A stretch of DNA of 64,000 nucleotides. Source: Clostridia bacterium. Its GTDB lineage: Bacteria > Bacillota > Clostridia > Christensenellales > Pumilibacteraceae. Shown here in pieces: positions 16,060-24,298 of the stretch. The stretch covers positions 1-64,000 of the forward strand of contig JAFVXY010000004.1 of the NCBI GenBank assembly GCA_017500845.1, in the 5' to 3' direction. Below the pieces are notes generated by a model. It saw only the letters and a list, made by a program, of their open reading frames with translations, searched no databases and had not been told where the DNA came from. Position numbers and translations under genes: made by a program. The first letter of the stretch is position 1. The number at the start of each line of letters is the position of its first letter.

Positions 16060-17592
16060 TTATACCAAGTCCTTGATAGCGTCTTCGATGGGCTGATAAC
16101 GCTCGGCGTTGATTGCTTGAAGCAAGATTTTGTATGGGTCAAGCTCGGTGGACAGCACCATTTTTACCACGGCGGGGCTGAAGCCGCTTACAAGCGCAAC
16201 GCCCAGCTCGTTTTCGGTAAGGGGGATTGTCCCCGACCTGCTGTAAATATTCCAAAATATCAGTCGCGGCATCTTGTAGCCGTGAGATTCGTACCTTTGT
16301 ACAAGGTCGTCAAACAAACGTGAAAAGGTGTGCTTGTTTGTGCGGGGGTCGCCATAGCTATTGGAGCTCGTTGCCATATTAAATTCCATATCCGAAAGAA
16401 TAAGAATGTTTTTTGGGAGATCCCTTTGCGACATATTGTTTTTGACGGCTGTCGTCAGCACAAGGTCGAATACAGCCTCGATGTTAGTTGAAGCACATTC
16501 ATTGTGCAGCTTTACGGTTGTTATTTTATTGCGCAGGCTTTTGCAATGACTGAGATCAACAAGACGGGGAGTGTCGCTGAATGTGATAAAGTTGTCCTTA
16601 AAATCTCCGCTGCTGCGCTCGGCAAAGTAAATGGTAAGGGCAATCGCAACCTCCTTGCAGGTAAGGTGGGTTCTGTCTACTTGACATTCCATACTGTATG
16701 AGCCGTCGCATACGCAAAGCGTGTTTCCTTCGCCCTTAACGTAGTCGGGTAGGCTCTTCCACATTTCTTCCAGCGCTGTGTCGGGCTTCTTTGAGCTGTA
16801 CTGATGAACGATATCGTGCGGAAAGAGCACGGACGAGTTGATTTTAGCTTCGCCCTTTTTCAGGCTTTCGAGATAGTCCCTGCGGCGAGCCTCGTCGTTA
16901 CGCAAGAATGCATTGTTATATATAAGGTTGGCGCGCGATGGAACGGCCTCGTAATTTATGCTTTGCCAATCGCCGCGGCTCATAATAACCTCTATTACCT
17001 TCAAGTGCTTGCGAAGCGCAGCAAGAGTTTTGCGGTACTTGCCTTGTGTAAGCCCAAGCTCTTTGGCAAGTAGCTTGCCGTAGCGCACCGTCGAGGCGGA
17101 CGTCGCATTTACGGACGGAAGCCATTTTGCAAGCAGGCTGATGGGCTGATTTTGCTCGTAGCCGCGCAGGTCGCTGTCAAGCTGAGCCTTTACTAGCGCC
17201 ACCACGTCGCCGCGAAGCTGGGTGTCGAGTAAATGCCAAAGGTTGTCCCACCTTGTGTACTCAGCAACGAAAGGCAAAAGCCTTTTTGCAAACTGCGGCT
17301 CGCACTCTGCCAAAAACGAAAGACAAATTCTGAAAAGTCGCCTTTCGCCCACGCCGCCACGAACGTCACCTGCATAAAAAAGCCATTTGATGGCATTTAG
17401 CGTATCTGCATAAAAGGCCTTTGCAAACATAAATGCGGTGTTTTCTTCGCGCTGACCTCGCAATGAGCTAATCAAAAAATTAAGGTCAACAAGCTCCTTG
17501 CCCGTGGTGCGATATCCGATTGCGCCGTTTTCGGTAATCGAAAAATTAAACTCTTTGTTAAGAGTTTCCTTGATTTTTTGCATAAAACTCAT
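16060..17592 (-). CDS. DUF2828-family protein, Ro60/TROVE-like architecture with vWA domain
   Basis: 510 residues. The first ~285 are helical and carry DUF2828 signatures: GQREENTAFMFAKAFYAD (46-63), DVRGGVGERRLF (76-87), ISLLAKWLPS (151-160) and INYEAVPSRA (212-221). The rest is a von Willebrand A-like domain with a MIDAS at D296-G-S298-Y-S300, a threonine near 369 and D401 in LSDMEF. Ro60/Rsr proteins also combine a helical ring with a vWA domain and bind Y RNA. Relation to them is inferred from architecture, not from a search. The start at 17592 has GAGGT upstream; the in-frame ATG 45 bases further up would extend into the leader. A tRNA-like RNA ends 44 bp upstream on the same strand. Confidence 0.85.
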   Translation of the reverse strand: MSFMQKIKETLNKEFNFSITENGAIGYRTTGKELVDLNFLISSLRGQREENTAFMFAKAFYADTLNAIKWLFYAGDVRGGVGERRLFRICLSFLAECEPQFAKRLLPFVAEYTRWDNLWHLLDTQLRGDVVALVKAQLDSDLRGYEQNQPISLLAKWLPSVNATSASTVRYGKLLAKELGLTQGKYRKTLAALRKHLKVIEVIMSRGDWQSINYEAVPSRANLIYNNAFLRNDEARRRDYLESLKKGEAKINSSVLFPHDIVHQYSSKKPDTALEEMWKSLPDYVKGEGNTLCVCDGSYSMECQVDRTHLTCKEVAIALTIYFAERSSGDFKDNFITFSDTPRLVDLSHCKSLRNKITTVKLHNECASTNIEAVFDLVLTTAVKNNMSQRDLPKNILILSDMEFNMATSSNSYGDPRTNKHTFSRLFDDLVQRYESHGYKMPRLIFWNIYSRSGTIPLTENELGVALVSGFSPAVVKMVLSTELDPYKILLQAINAERYQPIEDAIKDLV

Positions 17593-17635
17593 ATCCGTAC
17601 CTCTATAATTTACCGCCGAGTGGCGTAGGTTAAAC

Positions 17636-17754
17636 AAAAAGTGAGGATGGCAGGAGTCGAACCTGCGACCTATGGCTTATCTAGCAAATAAAGTTGCGGT
17701 GAAAGGCTTTGTCAAGTCTCGTTTCATTGCTCTACCAGCTGAGCTACATCCTCG
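17636..17754 (-). ncRNA. tRNA-like RNA lacking a canonical anticodon arm (candidate Y RNA)
   Basis: On the minus strand: acceptor GAGGATG/CATCCTC (17753-17747 with 17649-17643), D-arm GCTC-AGCTGGTA-GAGC, variable AGGTC and T-arm GCAGG-TTCGACT-CCTGC are all canonical. Between D-arm and variable loop are 56 nt instead of 17. No 5-bp/7-nt anticodon arm with U33 forms at the right place. Internal options are GCAA-CTTTAT-TTGC, or TTTAT-TTGCTAG-ATAAG, which would read GCT but sits four bases too far from the variable loop. No CCA is encoded; AC and T5 follow directly. Bacterial YrlA Y RNAs are tRNA mimics found beside Ro60 genes, and this RNA lies beside a Ro60-like gene. Alternatives: a degenerate tRNA-Ser or a tRNA with an insertion. 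Confidence 0.7.
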
Positions 17755-17760
17755 CTTTTC

Positions 17761-17789
17761 ATTGTACCACTAAAATCTTCGCTTGTCAA
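17761..17789 (-). promoter_or_regulatory. Promoter of the tRNA-like RNA
   Basis: On the minus strand TTGACA (17789-17784), 17 bp, TACAAT (17766-17761). The predicted +1 at 17754 is one base before the acceptor stem, so there is almost no 5' leader. Confidence 0.85.
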
Positions 17790-17820
17790 GAGGATAGAGA
17801 AAAATTATACCATATATTAC

Positions 17821-17851
17821 AAAAGGCCGCTTCTTGCAGGAGCGGCCTTTT
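17821..17851 (-). terminator. Intrinsic terminator of nhaC (first copy)
   Basis: Perfect stem AAAAGGCCGCT/AGCGGCCTTTT with a 9-nt loop. Confidence 0.93.
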
Positions 17852-17881
17852 GGATAATAAAATCGTTATACGTATGTGCGT

Positions 17882-19375
17882 TTAGTTGCTTTTTGTTGCG
17901 GCGGCTGCCTTTTTGTTCTTGCGTGCGGTAAAGATTAAAAGTGTAACGAACATTACTGCCGCAACTACCCAGCCCAGCCAGATAAGCTGCGATATGCCTG
18001 AGATAAGGAAGCTGCAAAAAGCGATTGCCGCTATCAAAAGCGCGCCGGGAAGCTGTGCCTTGATAAAGGTGATATGCTCGCACTCGCAAACGTTGGACGC
18101 AAGCAAGGTGGAGTCGGAAATGGGGGACACTTGGTTGCCGAACACCGAGCCCGAAAGAACGGCGGCGATAGAAAGTATTTGCAAGGTAGAGAATGCGTCA
18201 AACATAGGTACGGTAAGCGGTACGATAAGTCCAAACGTGCCCCAAGCCGTTCCCGTGGCAAACGCTGTTCCCATGCTGACAACAAAGAGAATGGCAGGCA
18301 AAAGCGACTGCGCGCTACCCATATCGGAGGTAAGGCCGCGAATAAAGCTGGCTACGTCCAGTCTTTCGCAAACGCCTGTAAGCGTCCAAGCAAAAACGAG
18401 TATAATCATTACGTCAACCACGCTTTTGAAGCCGTCGGTAAAGCAGTCCGTAAAATCCTTTAGCGAAAGCACCTTGCGGGGCAAATAAAGAAGCAAGCAG
18501 AATATTATCGTAAACGCGCCACTAAGCACAAGCGAGGTTTCGGAGCTGTACGGCGAGACAAGCATAAGCACTATGGACAGCGCGATCAATACGAGAATGG
18601 GAAGAAGCAGGTCAAACGGCTTGCCTTTTTCGTTTACGTAAGGTGTGCAAGTCGGTGCTTCGCCGCTTGGAGTATAAGCAAACTTTCGCATTCCAAAAGG
18701 AACGAGGTCAAATGCAGAGCCGATAAACAAAAACAGTAGGGTAAGAATGGGATAAAAGTTGCACAGCAGAGTTCTTAGATACAGGCCGAACGCATCGTAC
18801 CCCTCGCCAATGCCCTCGCTGATATTGCCCGTAATTGCGCCCGCCCAACTGGAAATGGGTACGAGAATGCAAATAGAAACCGACACGCTGCCGATTATGT
18901 ATGCAAGTCTTGTGCGGCTGATGTTGTACTTGTCGGTGACGGGACGCATAACCGTGCCTACCGCCAAGCGATTGAAGTAGTCGTCCATAAATATAAAGCT
19001 GCCAAGGCTTGTGGTTGCAAGCAAAGCGCCCTTGCGCGACTTGATTTTGCTCATTACAAGGCTGCCGAACGACGTAGTTCCGCCCGACTTGTTCATAAGT
19101 GCAACGAGAATACCAAGCTCTAAAATAAATATAAGAATACCCGCGTTGCCAAGTCCCACGATTTTCGTGCCATCGCCGTCCGCTATAACATCTGCACCCA
19201 TCTTGTTTGCCATAACGTTAAAAAGTGCATCAAAAGCCTCGATGGGGTTGCCGTTTGCAATAAACATTGCGCCTGCAACGATGCCCAAAAACAGCGACAC
19301 AAATACTTCCTTAGTAATCAGCGCAAATACCACGGCAATCAGCGTGGGTACTACTGCCCAAAATGTTCCTGCCAT
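17882..19375 (-). CDS. NhaC-family Na+/H+ antiporter
   Basis: 497 residues with about 11-12 hydrophobic helices. Family signatures are visible: ALITKEVFVSLFLGI near the start, ELGILVALMNKSGG, FIFMDDYFNRLAVGTVMRP with the acidic pair in a membrane segment, VPISSWAGAI, and GTAWGTFGL near residue 380. It probably exchanges sodium, or an organic substrate as in malate-lactate antiporters, for protons. It has its own consensus promoter and terminator. A close paralogue with the same motifs is at 33006. Confidence 0.92.
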   Translation of the reverse strand: MAGTFWAVVPTLIAVVFALITKEVFVSLFLGIVAGAMFIANGNPIEAFDALFNVMANKMGADVIADGDGTKIVGLGNAGILIFILELGILVALMNKSGGTTSFGSLVMSKIKSRKGALLATTSLGSFIFMDDYFNRLAVGTVMRPVTDKYNISRTRLAYIIGSVSVSICILVPISSWAGAITGNISEGIGEGYDAFGLYLRTLLCNFYPILTLLFLFIGSAFDLVPFGMRKFAYTPSGEAPTCTPYVNEKGKPFDLLLPILVLIALSIVLMLVSPYSSETSLVLSGAFTIIFCLLLYLPRKVLSLKDFTDCFTDGFKSVVDVMIILVFAWTLTGVCERLDVASFIRGLTSDMGSAQSLLPAILFVVSMGTAFATGTAWGTFGLIVPLTVPMFDAFSTLQILSIAAVLSGSVFGNQVSPISDSTLLASNVCECEHITFIKAQLPGALLIAAIAFCSFLISGISQLIWLGWVVAAVMFVTLLIFTARKNKKAAAATKSN

Positions 19376-19415
19376 TTTCTATCTCCAGTGTGAATAAAAT
19401 ATCGTATATGCATAA

Positions 19416-19444
19416 ATTATACACGGTATAAATATTGCTGTCAA
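19416..19444 (-). promoter_or_regulatory. Consensus promoter of nhaC (first copy)
   Basis: Minus strand TTGACA (19444-19439), 17 bp, TATAAT (19421-19416); GGAG lies before the ATG at 19375. Confidence 0.9.
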
Positions 19445-19467
19445 GCAAAAACAAGGGGAGTATGGAA

Positions 19468-19507
19468 GAAAAAATAGAGCTTATACATACACACGTATAA
19501 ACTCTAT
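19468..19507 (-). terminator. Terminator of the DUF2188 gene
   Basis: ATAGAG-c-TTATAC / GTATAA-a-CTCTAT stem with an 8-nt loop, followed by T6 on the minus strand. Confidence 0.8.
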
Positions 19508-19543
19508 CTGTAGATAATATTGGTATTGGTGAAAAAGATTGCT

Positions 19544-20347
19544 TTAGCGGCGTTTTTGGAATTTGCCGTCCTTTTTGTGAACTACAAGGTTAAGCTCTTG
19601 ATTTTGGCTAAGCTCTTGGGCAATTTGAAGAGCTTCCTTTTTTGTATGTACTCTGCGGATTACGCGCTTGGCGTTGTCCTTGCGCACTTCCCACGTTCTC
19701 GTTTCGCTGTCGTAAACCACGCGGTAGCTTACCGGTCTGCTTTTTTGTGTGGAAAACGCCTCACCGTCTTGCTGTTTTTCGTCCGTTTGCTCAAAAACTT
19801 CCTCTAAATTGTCTTGCTCGGACAGAGCTTGCTCTTGCAGTCGGGGCGTATCGCTGTCGGATTGCTCGTCTTGCGGCTCGATTGCTTCTTCATTGGCTTG
19901 CGCTTGCGGCTTGGTAACCTCGCCATCGTTTTCCTCCTGCGGATGGGTAACCTCACCAGCGTTTTGCGCTTGCGGCTTGTCGGGCTCTTTGTTTTCTGCT
20001 TGCTCGGCTGCGGCGTTGCATTCTTGTTCCGTCTCGGTTGATTCTTGCGCTTGCGGAGCAACTGGCTCTTGCGTACAACTAAACGAGGTTTTTTGGGTGG
20101 CAACGCTTTTGGTTTGCTCTGTGTCCTGTGTTTTTGCTTGCGCGTTAAGTGCCGCCTTTTCCTTTGCGGCTTGGTCAACCGTGCGGTCAATATCGTCCGA
20201 AACGTAGGTAAGCGGTTTTTTAGACCTTTTTACGGTAATGGCGATTATAATAGCAATAACGACGAGCACAATGGCAGAAACGCCAAGCACGATGTAGGTA
20301 AGATATTCTTGCAAAAAATTTAAAAAAGCATTAGATAATAAAAACAT
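19544..20347 (-). CDS. Membrane-anchored DUF2188 protein with Gln/Glu/Pro-rich linker
   Basis: 267 residues. One membrane helix (YIVLGVSAIVLVVIAIIIAI, about 15-34) is followed by a basic stop, then ~150 residues of low-complexity Ala/Gln/Glu/Pro with imprecise repeats of the type (G/E)EV-T-PQ-E. The C-terminal 60 residues (SYRVVYDSETRTWEV to KKDGKFQKRR) are a DUF2188 domain, a small strand-rich fold of unknown role. The start at 20347 has AGGAG; an in-frame ATG 99 bases upstream lies before the promoter. Topology suggests a cytoplasmic C-terminus. It has its own promoter. Confidence 0.8.
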   Translation of the reverse strand: MFLLSNAFLNFLQEYLTYIVLGVSAIVLVVIAIIIAITVKRSKKPLTYVSDDIDRTVDQAAKEKAALNAQAKTQDTEQTKSVATQKTSFSCTQEPVAPQAQESTETEQECNAAAEQAENKEPDKPQAQNAGEVTHPQEENDGEVTKPQAQANEEAIEPQDEQSDSDTPRLQEQALSEQDNLEEVFEQTDEKQQDGEAFSTQKSRPVSYRVVYDSETRTWEVRKDNAKRVIRRVHTKKEALQIAQELSQNQELNLVVHKKDGKFQKRR

Positions 20348-20381
20348 TGCGTATACTCCTATTACCGAATTTGTATACAGG

Positions 20382-20410
20382 ATTATACTACAATTACTGA
20401 TAAATGTCAA
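20382..20410 (-). promoter_or_regulatory. Consensus promoter of the DUF2188 gene
   Basis: Minus strand TTGACA (20410-20405), 17 bp, TATAAT (20387-20382). Confidence 0.9.
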
Positions 20411-20476
20411 CATTAAAAAAGAGAAAATATACGGTAAGGCATTCAAAAAGATAAACGAATTTTCTCCCCAATTTGA

Positions 20477-20505
20477 TTGATTTTTTTAACGAACTATGAT
20501 ATAAT
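20477..20505 (+). promoter_or_regulatory. Promoter of the Rho-like/secA operon
   Basis: TTGATT (20477-20482), 17 bp, TATAAT (20500-20505); GGAGG precedes ATG 20538. Confidence 0.85.
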
Positions 20506-20537
20506 AAAAAAAATATTCAATTTATTGTGGAGGAAGT

Positions 20538-21533
20538 ATGGCAAGGCGAAAGAATTTGCCCCAAAAAGTGGTTGATTATCATAAACTCGACGAAAAACAA
20601 ATGGCGCTGTATGACCAAATAAGCGCAGAGCTTGAAAAAAAGAATATTGTTGCTCTCAGATTGGAAGCGGTCGAGATTGGCGTGGAGTCCCCCACCACGC
20701 TTAACAAAAAAGCCCTTATAAAAAGAATGGCGGATAGAATGATAAGCAGTTATTTGCCGTCTGACAGCGAGGAAAAGGGGATAATCGTTTCTGCGGACAA
20801 AAGCTTTGGGCAAGGCAACGATCGTATCAACGGACTTTTTCAAAACGTCAACGGGCAACTTCGTATAGGTAAATGCAACGTTCCGCCCGTCGTGGCAAAG
20901 CGCTCGGCTCTTCGTGACGGTGATTTGGTGGAGGGTATCGTTTCCTCGGCAGACGGTGTAGAAACGCTGGTTATCGCCAACAGCATTGACGGCGAAAGCA
21001 CAGAGCAGGCGCGTCCGTTCTTTGACGAGCTTCCGTTGGCAAAACGGGGTGAGTTTGGCAGTATGATACTTGGCACGCCGATCGACAAACGCTTTGAGCG
21101 ACTTGAATTTGGCGAGCGTGTAATTTTTGGAGATATGAAGCTTTCTACCGCTTGCGAAATGGTGCGCTCGTACACAAACGCTATCGGCTTGTACGTAGGT
21201 GTATCACCCGAGTTTGTATGCAAGGATAGTTTTTCAAGCTTCGTTATTCCGTTTGACAGTCCGAAAGGTGAGATGATAAGCATTGCCCGTCTTGCCTTAG
21301 AGCGAGCAAAAAGGCTGTGCGAACGCGGCAAGGAGGTTATGCTTGTTGTGTACGGCTTGGAATTCATTGGCGACCGCGACGTTCAGCACGCAATTTTCGG
21401 TGCGGGTCGCAGTTTTGACAAGGGCAGCATAACTGTTATTGCAGACGTAAGAAAGGAAGCCGAAAACGGCGCATACCAAAGAGTGGCGACTCGTGTTGCA
21501 AACGAGTTCGATGCGGATGAAATCAAATTTTAG
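20538..21533 (+). CDS. Degenerate Rho transcription-termination-factor paralogue
   Basis: 331 residues read like a shrunken Rho. A SAP-like N-terminal segment (ALRLEAVEIGVESPTTLNKK, 39-58) is followed by an OB-fold RNA-binding part (GIIVSADKSFGQ to LRDGDLVEGIV, 81-135), then FFDELPLAKRGE where Rho has FDELTPLYP. The ATPase core is eroded: the Walker A stretch APIGKGQRG-AGKT is represented by ERLEFGERVIFGDMKLSTAC (187-206) without GK-S/T, and Walker B reads VVYGLEFIG. The late FGAGRSFDKGSITVIAD (287-303) still matches Rho. Probably an RNA-binding protein without ATP-driven motor activity. It is 8 bp upstream of secA. Confidence 0.72.
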   Translation: MARRKNLPQKVVDYHKLDEKQMALYDQISAELEKKNIVALRLEAVEIGVESPTTLNKKALIKRMADRMISSYLPSDSEEKGIIVSADKSFGQGNDRINGLFQNVNGQLRIGKCNVPPVVAKRSALRDGDLVEGIVSSADGVETLVIANSIDGESTEQARPFFDELPLAKRGEFGSMILGTPIDKRFERLEFGERVIFGDMKLSTACEMVRSYTNAIGLYVGVSPEFVCKDSFSSFVIPFDSPKGEMISIARLALERAKRLCERGKEVMLVVYGLEFIGDRDVQHAIFGAGRSFDKGSITVIADVRKEAENGAYQRVATRVANEFDADEIKF

Positions 21534-21541
21534 AGGTTTAT

Positions 21542-24292
21542 ATGGGAGTTATATCTTTTATTAAGGGCGGTAACAACCGCAAGCAGATTAAAAAGCTGGA
21601 GGCGATTGCTTATAAAATCGACAGCTACGAGGAAGAATTCAAAAAGCTTTCCGACGAGGAGCTTAAGGCTAAGACCGAAATATTCAAAAAAAGACTGAAA
21701 GAAAATTACGAGACCACCGACGATATTTTGCCCGAGGCTTATGCGGTAGTGCGTGAGGCAAGCTGGCGTGTGCTTGGTATGCGCCACTTTGGAGTTCAGC
21801 TTCTTGGCGGTATAGCACTCCATCAGGGTAGAATCGCCGAAATGCGTACCGGTGAAGGTAAAACCCTTGTGGCTACGCTACCCGCGTACCTTAACGCGCT
21901 TACGGGCAACGGCGTTCACGTCGTTACGGTAAACGACTACTTGGCAAAGCGTGACGCCGAGTGGATGGGAAAGGTTCACCGCTTTTTGGGACTTACGGTG
22001 GGCGTTGCGATTGCAGGCATGACTCCCGAGGAAAAGCGTGCGGCGTACGCATGCGACATCACGTACGCAACAAACAACGAGCTTGGCTTTGACTACCTTC
22101 GTGACAACATGGTGGTTTACAAAAACGCACTCGTTCAGCGCGGACTCAGCTTTGCTATCATCGACGAGGTGGATAGCATTCTTATCGACGAGGCGCGTAC
22201 TCCGCTTATTATCAGCGGCGCGGGCGGCAAGAGCAGTGATATGTACGGAATTGCAAACAAATTCGTTCGCACTCTTAAGGCTTCGACCAATACCGACGAC
22301 GAGGGCAAGGCGGAGGAAGGCGAGGAAAGTAACGGCGACTTCGAAATCGACCGCAAAAAGAAGGCAATCAACCTTACCGAGCGCGGTATTCGCAAGGCAG
22401 AAAAGTTCTTTAATATCGACGATATCACGGACGTTGACCACTCCGAGCTTAACCACTATATCAATAACGCACTCCGCGCAGTGCACGTTATGAAGCGTGA
22501 CGAGGATTATATCGTGCGTGACGGAGAGGTTTTGATTGTCGACGAATTTACCGGACGTGTTATGGTGGGCAGACGTTATAGCGACGGCTTGCATCAAGCA
22601 ATCGAAGCAAAGGAAAACGTAAGAATCCAAAACGAAAATCGTACGAGAGCGACCATCACCTTCCAGAACTACTTTAAGCTTTACAAAAAGCTTTGCGGTA
22701 TGACGGGTACGGCAAAAACCGAGGAAACGGAGTTCCGTGGTATTTACGGACTTGACGTTGTGGTTATTCCGCCCAACAAAACGAGCCAACGTATAGACGA
22801 AAATGACGTCATCTTCCCCACGGTAAAGGGAAAAACCGACGCTATGCTTGCCGACATCGAGGAGTGCTATAAGGTAGGTCAGCCCGTGCTTGTAGGTACT
22901 ACCACGGTAGATAAGAGTGAAGCGCTCAGCAAAATTCTTACAGCGCGCCGCATTCCGCACAACGTGCTTAACGCGAAGAATCATCAACGCGAGGCGGAGA
23001 TTATTGCGCAAGCGGGCAAGAAGCATCAGGTTACCATTGCAACCAACATGGCAGGCCGTGGTACCGACATTTTGCTTGGCGGTAACGCCGAGTATATGGC
23101 AAAGGAGCGTATGCGTAATCAGGGCATGAGCGAGGAAGCGATTTACAACGCAACCTCGTACTTCAATACCGAAGACCCCGAAATTTTGGAAGCAAGAAGA
23201 ATCTTCCGCGAATATTACGATTCCTTCAAGGAGGAAATCGAAAAGGAAAAGCAGGACGTTATTGCTGTTGGCGGCTTGCGTATTATAGGTACCGAGCGTC
23301 ACGAGTCACGCCGTATCGACAACCAGCTTCGCGGCCGTGCAGGCCGTCAGGGTGACGTGGGTAGCACCAAGTTCTACCTTTCTATGGAAGACGATATGAT
23401 AAGGCTTTTCGGTGGTGACAGAATGAAGCGTATCGCCGAAATCTTCAAGCTGGATGAAGACACCGCTATGGAGTTCAAGGTTCTTACGCGCGGTATCGAG
23501 AATGCTCAAAACGAGCTTGAGGGCAGGAATTTCCGCATACGTAAGCAAGTTCTTGAGTACGACGACGTAATGAACGTACAGCGTACCACCGTTTATGCCG
23601 AGCGTAACCGCATTCTTATGGGCGAGTCGGTGCACGAAACCATCGTTAATATGATGAAGAGTCAGGTGGAGATTATCGTGGACGCATACACCAATCCCAA
23701 GCTTGACTGGACCGAGTGGGAGTACGAGGAGCTTAACAAGGAAATTCGCCGTAAGCTTCTGCCCGAGGAAGAGGAGCTGCTCACCGAGGAAATTCTTGGT
23801 CGCTACGACGTAGAGGAGCTTAAGGAATTTATTTTCAACGAAATGCAAAGCGTTTACAACAAGAAGATTCAAGAGGCGGCGGCAATTGGAGTAGACTTCG
23901 AGGAGGTCGAGCGCATAATTCTTCTTAAAATCGTAGACGGAAAGTGGACCGAGCATATTGACGTTATGGACACGCTTCGCCGCGAAATCGGCTTGCAGGC
24001 TTACGGTCAAAAGGATCCCGTGCTTATGTACAAGCAAGAGGGCTTTGCACTCTTTGAGGAAATGAACGACAGCATTCGTGAAAACACCGTTGCGTACCTT
24101 ATGCGCGTCAACGTCGAGCGTGCGCCCAAAAAGCGTGAGGAGCAAAACATGGATTTGCTTGTAAACAGCGACGGCACGCGACAGGTAAAAAGACCGACTG
24201 TCAACAAAACTAAGGTACGTGCAAACGATTTGTGTCCGTGCGGAAGTGGCAAGAAGTACAAAATGTGCTGCATGGGCAAAGACGGAAAGTAA
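21542..24292 (+). CDS. secA: Preprotein translocase ATPase SecA
   Basis: 916 residues, full length. Motifs: Walker A MRTGEGKTLVATLP near 102, DEVDSILIDEARTPLI, GTDILLGGN, RGRAGRQGD, and a C-terminal zinc tail (CPCGSGKKYKMCC) for SecB/ribosome contact. It drives proteins through SecYEG, so the large lipoproteins and secreted proteins of this window depend on it. The run secA-prfB (6-bp gap) follows the usual Firmicutes order. Confidence 0.98.
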   Translation: MGVISFIKGGNNRKQIKKLEAIAYKIDSYEEEFKKLSDEELKAKTEIFKKRLKENYETTDDILPEAYAVVREASWRVLGMRHFGVQLLGGIALHQGRIAEMRTGEGKTLVATLPAYLNALTGNGVHVVTVNDYLAKRDAEWMGKVHRFLGLTVGVAIAGMTPEEKRAAYACDITYATNNELGFDYLRDNMVVYKNALVQRGLSFAIIDEVDSILIDEARTPLIISGAGGKSSDMYGIANKFVRTLKASTNTDDEGKAEEGEESNGDFEIDRKKKAINLTERGIRKAEKFFNIDDITDVDHSELNHYINNALRAVHVMKRDEDYIVRDGEVLIVDEFTGRVMVGRRYSDGLHQAIEAKENVRIQNENRTRATITFQNYFKLYKKLCGMTGTAKTEETEFRGIYGLDVVVIPPNKTSQRIDENDVIFPTVKGKTDAMLADIEECYKVGQPVLVGTTTVDKSEALSKILTARRIPHNVLNAKNHQREAEIIAQAGKKHQVTIATNMAGRGTDILLGGNAEYMAKERMRNQGMSEEAIYNATSYFNTEDPEILEARRIFREYYDSFKEEIEKEKQDVIAVGGLRIIGTERHESRRIDNQLRGRAGRQGDVGSTKFYLSMEDDMIRLFGGDRMKRIAEIFKLDEDTAMEFKVLTRGIENAQNELEGRNFRIRKQVLEYDDVMNVQRTTVYAERNRILMGESVHETIVNMMKSQVEIIVDAYTNPKLDWTEWEYEELNKEIRRKLLPEEEELLTEEILGRYDVEELKEFIFNEMQSVYNKKIQEAAAIGVDFEEVERIILLKIVDGKWTEHIDVMDTLRREIGLQAYGQKDPVLMYKQEGFALFEEMNDSIRENTVAYLMRVNVERAPKKREEQNMDLLVNSDGTRQVKRPTVNKTKVRANDLCPCGSGKKYKMCCMGKDGK

Positions 24293-24298
24293 AAATAT

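Noticed and set aside
17643..17753. Ordinary tRNA-Ser(GCT) reading of the tRNA-like RNA
   Set aside because: A GCT loop can be drawn (17676-17692), but it leaves 35 unpaired bases after the D-arm and four extra bases before the variable loop, and the D- and T-arms are class I, not the serine type. Kept only as an alternative.
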